A stretch of DNA of 64,000 bases from Channa striata (Eukaryota; Chordata; Actinopteri; Anabantiformes; Channidae): the NCBI GenBank assembly GCA_033026295.1, contig CM065176.1, forward strand, positions 7,915,945-7,979,944. Reading direction: 5' to 3'. The position numbers and the translations under genes were made by a program. The notes under the pieces were generated by a model. It worked only from the letters and a program-made list of their open reading frames with translations. It was not told the DNA's origin and did no database searches. Of the stretch, positions 34,941-45,700 are shown piece by piece; within the stretch, counting starts at the first letter, position 1, and the number at the start of each line of letters is the position of its first letter.

Positions 34941-37900
34941 ACATTACATAAAGTGAAGTTTAGCAGGAGCTGATGACAAGCTCTGCACATGTACATTATG
35001 CTTTACAGCCACGGTCAAACATCTGAGTAAAGGCCCAATATGCAAGAGCCGCATTTGCCTGAAGGGGGTCTTAAAGTTTTTATCTAGCATTTGATGACTG
35101 TCCTTGTATTTGCTTGTCTCATTACACGATGGACCGTGTGTGCTTGGGCGCTTTTGCACGTTCGTTCGTATGATGATCAATGCATCGTGGCTCCGCAGTG
35201 ATTAATGGCAAGCCTGAAATTCTCAAGCCTCTCCACCGCCCAGATTTGTCTGTTTTGCAGCAACAAAGCAATTAATTCAACGACACTGGCCTCTGTGGCT
35301 GTTAAGACATTTGAGGCTGCCGCGCAGTGACATTTAATCAAACAGGTTAAGTCATCTTTGCCTGAGTTGTGAACCGAGCTCGTTATATTGAACATACAGT
35401 AAATGCACGCTTGCAGTAGTTTTCAGATTATTTGCACATTTGAGTCGCTCGAGATTAGTGTGATTGACTTGTAAAGGAGTTAAATTTACACACTTTGTTT
35501 GTCGCACAGCGTGAAAACAAACCCAATTACAATCAGATAATACTTCCTCACACGTAGATGATGGCTTTAACCCAGAAAAGAAAGTAAAGTGTTTGAGTAC
35601 ATTACCAAGAGATCCCATTATAGAGAGTGTTACTGCAGTAGCTCCTTAGGTAATGGCCACCAGCCAGAGTTCTGGCAGCTGTAATCGATACAGTGTAGTT
35701 GGTGTGAACCCAACCACCTCGCGTTCTCTTGTTCTTCCCCCGAAATGAACAAGGTGGACAGCGTTCACGGGCATTGATGAAATACTGTACCCCTCCTTTT
35801 CCTGTGTATTTCAATATTCCCTCTCCTCGGCTTCCTCTCCTCGCGTTCCCTCCCTCCTCTATCACGCCTCTGTCCAGTTGCATTAGTGAGGAAATGAGAT
35901 TCCCTCTAATTAATTAGATCTCTGAGTGCTAAAGATGAAGATTACATCCCAATGAAGGTTAGAGGTGTCAATCACATATTTTTTTTCCAGCCTGAGAATT
36001 CCTCACGATAAATTGAGCCTCATGGGCATTGTGGGTAAAAGTGTGTGTTGTTAATCTTGTGTTTTTTTTCCTTCGTTCACTTTAATTGAGTCTCACCAAC
36101 AGTAGTCAATGAGAGCCTGAGACCAGAAAGAAGAACAAGATAGAGAATTATATTTACCAGAGGAGCAGAGATGTTTGGATGGAAGAGGCGAGTGAGGGAA
36201 AATGGAAATAAGAAGGATGGAGATGAAAAATTGGATCATTAGGATACTAAGAGGGAGGAAGAAGGCAGAACATAATGCAGGTAAAACAAAGAGAGAAATG
36301 GCAGTAAATCACACACAAATTATTCTGTGCTAAAATATTGTTTTTAGGTATTGTCAGAAGTGGCAGTCTAGATTATAAGCGGTTTTATGAGTGTTTTTAA
36401 TTAAATCTTACTCACATCGTGATTATGACTTACAATAGCAGTACGTTCTGATTCACCATCTACCTGTCACCCATCGGACAGCCTAAGAGGGTAATTAACC
36501 CGACAAATAATTAAATAAGCTGCTTGACGTGGTTGGCTGATTGGTTTTGGGTCAAAAGACTATATAATTTTTCCCCTCCGCTGCCTGTCCCTATAGCACA
36601 GAGTTCATCAGAATAATTTCTGGGAACAGTCACAATTTACCCATATCTGGCCTCTCACTCCTTTGGAGATACATTTTTTAGTGGTTGAAGAAAAAAGGCA
36701 AAATAATGGCTTTTTCTTATCAGCAAATGAAATGACAGCTAAGCCATCTCTTCCCCCCTGGTTTGTACCAGTGCAATGGGATTTGTGCTGTGTTCGTTCA
36801 GTAACCTGCTTGGCATCCTAGAGGCCTGTAATTATTTTTTGAACATCCATTATTTATGTGCATGTGGCACAGGGGTAGAGACGCTGCAGCACTGCAACCT
36901 GTTCAAAGTCGAAAGCCTGAGAAGCCGACAGACGATGGACCAATTCTGTTACCTGGATTGTGTCACATCTAATTAACGTTCAGAAGATGAAGTTTAATGT
37001 TAAGACGCTGTGCTAGTAAAACACTCGCATCACCTTAAAGAGGCACTCGACCAGTTTTACTAGGTCGGTTAGTCCTCATCAGGAGGCTTCCTCTGTGAGA
37101 GATTGCTAATGCCTGAGCTTGATAGATATTGGTGGTAACACCGAGGGTCTAACAAATTGGTGACTTTATGGGAAATGGAGTGTTTTTTTAGAAAAAAACC
37201 AAGTCAGGGTATCTTGGCCTTTGCTGCCTCATTTTTAAACTTCCTTTTTCAAAATGAGACGACGACTTCATGGAATTGTAGTACAAATGACTTGAATGGC
37301 CTTGTAAACTCCCACTCAGCTTCATTTTGTTGTTTTTCCTCTCCTGATCCTTAGACCTCTTGCCAGAGTTGACAACATTTCCGTTGGGCTAACAGAAAGG
37401 TAGGCTAACACTATGAAGCTGACACCATCTAAAATAAACGCCCTGTGTTTCTGCTCTGTTCCTCTCATTGCTCCTCTCATTCTTTAAGTAAAAGTAATAA
37501 AACAATAATGTAAAAATTCTCAGTTGACATGTAAAATCCTCACTCAAACATATTCAAAGTATCCGACTACAAATTAACCACTCTGCAGTTTTTTTTCTTG
37601 TTTGAAACACACGGATCCCTGTTTGAATAAATAATTGTATCCTTTTAATGTTATGTCTATGTAAGGAGCTAATATACTGTGCGTAAATAACTTAAAAATA
37701 TATTTTATTTATTGTGGAGAGGTCCTCTTGACGCCTCCTGTGACGTCTGGCTGAAGAGTACTGGCAGTGGTGTGGAGATGATTTGCAGAGCTTGTGAGCA
37801 AAGATTGTTGCACTTGTGCTTCATTATTTATTGTAATTCAGTGATTCCTGAAGGCCTGTGCAGAGTCTCATGGAGCGCAGCAAATGGTAAAAGAGCAGAG

Positions 37901-39337
37901 TGGAACGGGGAGGGGGAGAGGAGGGCTGGGCGGAGCAGAGTGGATTGATTTTGCGTCCCGTGCTAGCATTAGGTGAAATATTGTAGCTTCAAAAAGTTCA
38001 ACTCCTTCTCCAGAGGACGGCTGACATGGCAAATCTTGGGGGTTGTGGGATGATTAAAGAGGAAAATGTAAAGTCTCTGATTGGAAATTGTATTAAGCTT
38101 TTCTCTAACCTCTAGTACTGAAGAGTCACCGAGCCCCGTACAGTTGGAAAAAAGCTGAAAAGTTTCATTTATTTTTCGCTGGAACGACTGAAAACTCAGA
38201 AACCCATATAAAACAAGCCTGTCTGTTTATTATGTGCAACATGTTTATTGTTCTGCAACTTACTGGAGTAGAAAAGTATATTGCATGTGGTGATAATAAC
38301 AGTAACAGGTTGATATTAGAATGAAATGCTAAAGTAATGTAATACAAAAGATGATCTCTCACAATAATAACAGTGATGACAGCAGTACATGCAAAGTTAG
38401 TTAGCTCATCTTCCCACCACTTACTGCAAAGTGGTGTCAGCCTTATGATTGCTACTTTAAAGCTGGCTCAAAGATTTTAGGTAGACAATTTCTCTAAAAC
38501 AAACAAAGCTAAAGTGGCAATAGATGCAAATATTGGCTCATTCAAATTACTATGCACACAGATAAAAAAAAAATACAAGACCTTTTTAAAATTCAGAAGT
38601 AATTTACGAGAGTGGAGAGTTCTGACTTTTCCCGTGTCCTAAGGAGGAATTGAAAGGGCAGCGGAGAGAAAGAGGAAGGAAAGGACGGGAGGCTGAGACC
38701 TGAGAACAGAGAGATGAAGGAGAATGACAAGCAGAGTGAGGCGTGCAGGTGGAGGGCGGAATAATTAGGGTGAGACGACTGCTCGCTGCTAGAAGGGAAA
38801 CATCCATGCTAAGTGGAAGTGAGGGCTTCAGTAATGTCAGGGAGGTCCTGGTGAGGCACCGCTGTCATTAGGCTCCGAGAGAGCTTCAGCGCTCTTACTT
38901 CCCTCTTGATGGCTCGTCCTCTTCGCTCTGACTTCCTCTCGCTGTCTGTTCCCCTTGCTGCCTCCTGCCGTCTCATTCTTCACAAGCTTTCCCTCTGCTG
39001 TCTCCCCTCACTTCTTCTCTTTCATCCTCTATTTTTTTCCCCATCGTCATTGACCTGAGGACAAAGAGTATTTGTCAACAACTCTTACTCTCCAGTGAAC
39101 CCCCCCCCCCCCACAATAGCCCTTCAGGCGAGAATTAATTTCACCCTGTCTCCATGAGAAAGTGCATTGATTGGAAAAGTTTGTTGTTGTGTGCACAGTA
39201 CTTTTTTTTATTGTTCCCTCTCCCATGCCACTTTATCTTTGCTGATGAAATTCAGCTTGGTTCATTGCCTCTGTTAAAGCCGACACAATGCTATCGGTGC
39301 TTAACTCGCTTTTTAGGTGTGACCACCTTTACCATTT

Positions 39338-39340
<3 letters not shown>
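34941..39340. other. intronic sequence with purine/pyrimidine blocks
   Basis: No gene recognised. Pyrimidine-rich at about 35790-35880, purine-rich at 36120-36310 and 38640-38760, and pyrimidine-rich again at 38890-39055. A C13 run lies at 39100-39112. A G-quadruplex motif lies at 37907-37930. A line beginning ccttaaagaggcactcgacc at 37032 resembles a transposon terminus without an identified partner. Confidence 0.5.
37907..37930 (+). other. G-quadruplex-forming motif
   Basis: There are four G runs: GGGG (37907-37910), GGGGG (37912-37916), GGG (37923-37925) and GGG (37928-37930). The loops between them are 1, 6 and 2 bases. This satisfies the usual G3+N1-7 pattern. Whether it folds in vivo is unknown. 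Confidence 0.7.

Positions 39341-39400
<60 letters not shown>
39341..39400. repeat. (AT)30 dinucleotide microsatellite
   Basis: 60 bases of uninterrupted AT, followed by aaacatatatat. The poly Ile-Tyr frames across it are artefacts. Confidence 0.98.
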
Positions 39401-39404
<4 letters not shown>

Positions 39405-40279
39405 ATATATATCAGTCCAAATAGACCTTTGCTCCCCATCTTTCAGCAGAGGCGTAGATCAGCTGTCTGCAGCCAGGATTTGTGTTGATACTTTTATTCG
39501 GCTGTGACAGAGAAAATGAGCAGAGGAAGTTGGCATTGACACAAATTGTGGCATATGTGTCGAGGTCATCCAGTAATTCTCTTTGTGGAGCCTAGCAGCG
39601 GGTTGCTGTAAATTGGCTTTTATTTTGTAAAGCCCTCTGCCCACTGACTGTCAAATAGGGAGTTAAACATTTTGTCTTGCCACTTTCCGTTTAATCTAGT
39701 TTAATCTATTTGTAGCCAGTCTGAGTCAGAGTTGGATTGAATACACTCAAACTAGCGTCATCTTCCTACCGTTGGCGCTCGCTCTCTCTCTCTCTCTGGT
39801 GTCAGAATCACTATTTTCCTTGGACGTAAACAACAGGAAGACATCGGTTTGTTTTTCTGTCTTAGATGTCTGCTTGCAATGTATTTGCAAAATCCCAGAG
39901 GAAGCTGCATATGACTAGGAAATGAGACCACAATAATAAGGGGCAAAATAAATAGATTGCAAAAGACCAATATTTACTGGCAGCTATGTTGGTGGTGTTT
40001 TGATTTTTTTTGCTCTATTCTGTAAGAGAATGCCTGAATTGACCCCGTTCTGGTGTTATTTGATTCGCACATATAGGAATGCTCCTGCATGTTTAGAGTC
40101 AATAAATTCAATACTTTATATTAATGTGAAGTTTGTCAGAATGGTATTAAAACAGACTTTATTTAATCCAGGCACTAATAGGTTCTCGTGTATATATAGA
40201 TAATGTATTGCAGCACTTCCATGCCAAGAAGATCTGATCCTATGCCTGCACAGTAAATATGACCAGCAGCCACTTATCG

Positions 40280-40465
40280 TGTGTTCGGAAAGTTTACAGT
40301 CCATGACATTTGAGTTTTTTATTTTTAATAAAGTTACAGACATATCTTAAATCAGTTTTCACTTTGTCATTGTGGGGTTCTGAGTGTATGACAAAAACAA
40401 AATGATAAAAAAAAACTTTAGTGTCATGCTGCAATATAACAAAACTGAAAAAAGTGAAGGGGGCT
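40280..40465. mobile_element. terminal remnant of a Tc1-like fish element
   Basis: Left side gttcggaaagtttacag and right side aacaaaactgaaaaaagtga resemble the two inverted termini of an abundant fish element whose ends I recall as catccggaaagtattcacag and its complement. Between them, tttttatttttaataaa and cactttgtcattgtggggtt match that element's 3' subterminal sequence. Almost all of the interior, including any transposase, is gone. Confidence 0.55.
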
Positions 40466-42006
40466 ACAGCAGCTGAGAGATCGGAAATAGGGGGAAACGG
40501 CGAATCTGACTCTGTCCACCTTCCAGAACCACCTTCTAGCGCCTCTAAAGCTCTAATTAACATGTTGTGTTATCTTTATTTAGTTCACACAAAAGCTGAA
40601 GTGTAAAACAACTATTTTGTGGCCAGGAGCATTAACGTCTCTTCTAGTTTCCTGGCAACAGGCTACATCACCTCGTGTAAAACAGAGGATTGTTGCTTTT
40701 GTACTTTTTTCATAGATTAAAGAAGTGAAACACAAAGTTGTAATTAGTGAGGTTCAGATCTGCTTGCTGGCAGATTTCGGACAGAACTAACCATTCCGTT
40801 TAGCTTCCGGCCTTTACAGTGGCTTACATTGGGCTTTTCTAACCAGCTGCTGGCTCCACCTTTATTTTTAGTGGTAGTAAAACTGTGTTGGGAGAGGTCG
40901 CATTTAGTCATGTAAGTCAGCAAAGATGTGAATGAGTCTATTTCCCAAATGAGTGACAAAGTCCTCCTGCAATTACTCGTGATGGCATCACCGTGTACCG
41001 CAGTGTGCCGGTGGGTGCATTAGCCTATAAACTGCATTCAGCTGACAACGGGGGATTCTAAAGACTGTGAATATACAGTAATGGCATCTGTCTAAAGGGC
41101 AAGTGAAGTCAGAGGCAAAGAGCACGAGCGACAGCAGATACAGTGTCCTGTCGCTCGTGGGAGCAACACAGCAGCCCCACTGTGAGGAACTTACTCTGAA
41201 GTTTGTTCAGTGGAATGGAGTCAATATTTGATTTGTTCAGTTTTTTTTTTTTTAGCTAAGTACAAACCTGGGGACGGAGTTTGGTATGGAAGCCATAGCA
41301 CAGCTGTCAGGGAGCATGTCGTGGTTCTGGCAGTGACCTGCATGAATGAATGTGTGCCTGATAAGTCCTGCGGCCTCTGGGCCACAAAGATAAGAGCAGC
41401 ATCCTGACAGAGAAAAAAGAGCACAGGTCGCTCACATGCTCACCAAGTACAAATTTATGGTCTAGCAACACACATACACACACGCATATCATAATAATCA
41501 CACTTGCTGCCGCCATTTTTCTGTTGAGCTTGATGTAGAAACTGTGGGATGGGGGTTGGTTAATTCTGCATAAATCCCACCAACGTTTCAACGTGTAGAC
41601 TGTCAGCAGTGTGTTGCAAACACACACTTTACAATGTTCACACCAGAAAGTGGTGACGTTTTTTAGGTGGCTGTGACCCAGAAGGAAGTGGGGTCGGTCA
41701 CCTATTGCAGGATCAGATATTTGACTCCCAGCTCGTCCGGTCCATGTGCCGAAGTGTGAGACACGGACCCTCACAGGGCTCCTGTTGGTTTGGTTGCATG
41801 GTCTGCGTGTGAATTGCTAAAGTGCTGTGATACTGATAAGGTAGAAAAGTGGTTTAAAGGTGCAGATGCTTCACTGAGATTTTGCCCAGAAATTGAACCA
41901 TCTGATAATATCTATCTTATAAAAGAAGATGTTTGATATTTCAAACCAACATTTGTTAACACTGCTAATAAGGTCTACAATTGTCTAATGTACATCACTG
42001 GATGGC
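40466..42006. other. intronic sequence, no gene recognised
   Basis: Contains an 11-bp perfect inverted repeat at 41123-41159 and a poly-T tract at about 41241-41253. The 155-codon frame at 41307-41774 (-) shows no domain. Confidence 0.5.
41123..41159. other. perfect 11-bp inverted repeat
   Basis: CACGAGCGACA and TGTCGCTCGTG are separated by 15 bases. The arms are CpG-containing, unlike the surrounding DNA. Function unknown. Confidence 0.85.
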
Positions 42007-42733
42007 CACTTTATTAGGTACACTGAGCCTTTTTGCCTTGAGAACTGCATAAATTCTCTGAGACAAATATGCTGGAACCATTCCTTGGATATTTTTCCCC
42101 ACTTTGATTTGACAGCGTTGTTGCAGATTCGTCGGCTGCACATTCATGATGCAAATCTGCTGTTCCAGGATGTCTACTGGATTGAGATCTGGTGACTGTA
42201 AAGGCTTTCTGAGTACAGTGAATTCATTGTCATGTTCAGGAAACCAGTTTATGATCGTTTCACATTTGTGATGGTGTGTAATCCTGCTGGAAGTATCCCG
42301 TCTGCCTCAAGGTTTGACTTTTCATCCTTCTGTATCCCTCAGTTAAAATGGGTGGTTATTCCAGTTACTGTTGTTTTTCTACCACCTCAAACAAGTCTGC
42401 CCATTCTCCTCTGGCTTTTGGCATCAACAAGGCTTTTCCCCCCAGAGAACTCACGCTCTGTATTTCTCTTTTTCAGACCGTTCCCTGTAAACCCTAGAGA
42501 TGGTTGTGAGTGAATATCTCAGTAGATCAGCAGTTTGTAAAATACAGGACTGGCACCTACAATCACAGCATGTTCAAAGTAAATTCATTCACCTTTCTTC
42601 CCCATTCTGAATGCTCCATTTGAACTTTATCAGACCCCCTCGACCATGTCTACGTACCTAAGTTCACTGAGTTACTGCCATGTGATTAAATATTTGCATT
42701 AATGATCAGTTGATCAGGGTACCTAATAAAATG
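42007..42733. mobile_element. non-autonomous element with CACTTTATTAGGTAC termini
   Basis: It starts CACTTTATTAGGTACACT and ends with the near-complement GTACCTAATAAAATG, giving terminal inverted repeats of about 16-18 bp around 727 bp. Internal blocks such as ccctgtaaaccctagagatg, cagtagatcagcagtttgta, acctttcttccccattctga and gccatgtgattaaatatttg are those of a very abundant teleost repeat. I recognise the family but do not assign a superfamily. The open frame 42232-42513 (+) is within it and has no known domain. Confidence 0.75.
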
Positions 42734-45700
42734 AGTCTGTATGGAGTAATGTGAGAAGACAGTAACAGATGAGTCTGTAAGGCTGTAATAACTGGTCCAG
42801 ACAACACTGTGGTGACTTTATCGGTCTGCGTACTACTGTAGTTCACTACAGCAGGCACACTCAGATTTAAGTACTGCAGCGCAACTACTGCGCCTGCGAC
42901 AGACACTTTGTTCTGGGGTTTGTCTACCAAAGTGGGAGGGGAGGCTCAAGGGCAGTGTGTCTTCAACGATCAAACAGTGCAGTTTAATTTTTGTGTCAAG
43001 GATTATGGAGATTTGAGCAGATTCCATTCAAAAGCTTACATACTCTTTGTGGATGATGCGTTGCCCAATCTGACTTTGATATAAATCCCTCAAAGAGAAG
43101 AAGAAAATGTACAACATTTTTTTTATTTCATTTTAACTATATCATACACATGTAGCTGCAATGTGAGTAAATGTCATCCAATATTGGACTGTCAGGACAG
43201 TTTGTACTATGATGTACGCAGTGGGAACTAGAGGCTGTGAACTCATGCCTGAGATGGAAGGCAGATAAATGTGCCGCTTCCAAAGCAAAACACTAGTAAT
43301 TGTTATATTAAGCATAGCAGTTATTCTGCAAAGGTCCTGAAATAAATTACGGTATAAGACACAATTTGCACTGCTAATGGTCAAATTAGGACTGCAGCAA
43401 GATCTGGCATTGACTGCTAATTAAGGAACAGAGGTCTTATTGTGTTCGATCAACCTGAAATCATATGAAATTATTATAATTATTATTATTACTATTACTT
43501 TACTGCTCAAGGATTTGCTTGTAGATTTTGCCAAACAGGAAGTCAGAAAGAGGAAGAAATAATAACTGATGTCTCTCAGCTGCTTTCACCATATTTTGTT
43601 TTATATCCCACTGGCTGCACTTTGCATGGTCCACTGTTAAATCAGTTCCATTTGAATTAGATGCTCAGACTGCAGTCACAGGTAGAATGGGAAGCAAAGG
43701 GAGGACCACAGAAACTAAGCAGAAGCTGAGGTGTAGTGGTCGTGTTTGAGAAGAAATACGTGGAGTTTTCTTCTTTACTATCTGTAAAATTAAACTACAT
43801 ATATAGCAATTTAGTTTTACCATCACAGTCGTTTTCTATGAGCCTGTTGCACTTGCACTTTTTCTGTAGACACACACTGTGAGCACTCAGTCTGCTCCAC
43901 CTGCTGTGAAGAAGAAATAACAACCATATAGCTCATAAATAATGACACATACGAGTTTATATTGCATATATCAGATAACAATAACCATGACCATCATTAG
44001 CATAATGACAACTTGCATAAGGCCTTTGGTTAGGCGTTCACTGAAATAGTCTAAATAAGACAAAATGTCTTCAACCCAAATTACCAATAATTGTTTTTGA
44101 CAACTGCCACCTAAAATGCAAATCACTTTTTCATATGGCTTTGCTGTGATATGGTCCTATATTAATAAAATGTAATTGAGTAGCACAGTTATCCTCACAC
44201 GCTTCACATTGACTCCAGAGATTTGCTCCTAATCTGCTTTGGCTGACCTCGCGGTTTTTCTTACTCACACGGAGGTTTTAGTAAATTCGATCTTGATTTT
44301 TGTTCATCTCCAGTTCAGCCCATCAGTCTCAGCCTTGCATCATCCCACTCTTTCAGGGATCCTCTTCAGCAGTCTAAAGTTCAAACTAAAACAATTAAAA
44401 AACATTGAGAGATGCAAATTCTACTATAACTACTATGTGAGCGTGATATCAGCAAAAAAAATCCTCTGATTGTTTTTTTTTTTTTTTCCACAATGCAGGA
44501 ATGTAAACTTGACTCCCTCTTTCTTATTCGTGATTGTAATCTCAGCACTCCACTTTAGGGGTTAAAATCCCGAGGCTGAAGCTATTTTAGGGAAGTGTGA
44601 TTCTGAATATTGATGAGTCAGATTGCCAGTGGTTGGTGAGAATCAATCCAGTTGAAGAATGGGAGTGTCGGAGCTGCTGTTGCTGTGGCCAAGTTGTTGT
44701 GATGCTCCTCAGTAGGCAGACGTGAGGAGATTTCCTAAATGCCTATCTGCCTGCATCTGTATTCCCGGCTTGGCACCCAGCAGATGCTGATGGACCCTTA
44801 TAGTTGGGCAGATTTACATATTGGCGAATCCAAACAGGTGTGTGTGAAATAAAGCATGGCAGGTCAACAGCTTGTTCTAGAAAATGTTGCGCTTAGAGGG
44901 ACAACAATCAAGGAAATGGACTACGGACCTGTGTTCTGAACATCAAATTACAGCATCGAGTGTGTGTGTCCAACATTGTTTTAGGCCTGTAACCAAAGAC
45001 ACACTGAATACTGTCCTTATGTCCTGTCAGTGCGTGTGTGGATAAGTGTGTGTGTGTTCCGTTAATGCCATAAGCACGTTGTGACTCCATATGCCTTCGT
45101 GACAATAATTGATGTGTCTTTGACTACACAGGCCAGGCACTGTTTGTCCTGATGTGACATTGTGCGTGTGTGTGTGTCCGTGTGTGTGCGTGGGAGAAAG
45201 AAAGTGGCTGTTTTATTAGATTCTCAGAAGGGGTCCTGGTCCCATACAGCTGGGCCAGAAAAGACTCCGTGCTAACAGTAGCATACAAATTAAGCCCCAT
45301 TTTTATTCTCTCTTCGAAGATTTGAAACCACTAATCGACTCATCATTTTCTTGTTTTATTACCAAGAAGCTAAATGACTGCTCAGCAAGAGTCAAGTGGC
45401 TTTGTATTTGTCAGTTTTCACCCAGAATTAAAAATCTTAGTATAAGAAATTATTAGTCTCATTCTTTTTGTGGCTTCAAGCTAATGATCAGAAAGAAAAT
45501 GTCTTTTTCTGTTGTTGTTTTTACAGTTTTGAAATGGTCATGCGCAGACATCTGCATTAGACAGTTATCAGCCACAGATTAAATGCACCGTGGGCATGGG
45601 AGAGCACGGGCACTGATCTGTGATGTGCTGTGTGTCCTGACACCAAATTAATGTGGCCACCATAACAGAATCATCAAAATCTCACGCTGGTATTGAACTT

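Noticed and set aside
36540..36570. a promoter with inverted CCAAT and TATA box
   Set aside because: Spacing of about 20 bp is too short for the usual arrangement, and there is no downstream gene. It is kept only as a weak observation.
39250..39490. long Ile-Tyr repeat proteins
   Set aside because: Translation of the (AT)30 microsatellite.
41307..41774. 155-codon open frame on the - strand
   Set aside because: No domain or family resemblance, and it includes a repeat-derived Val-Cys run from a CA tract. No splice or promoter context.
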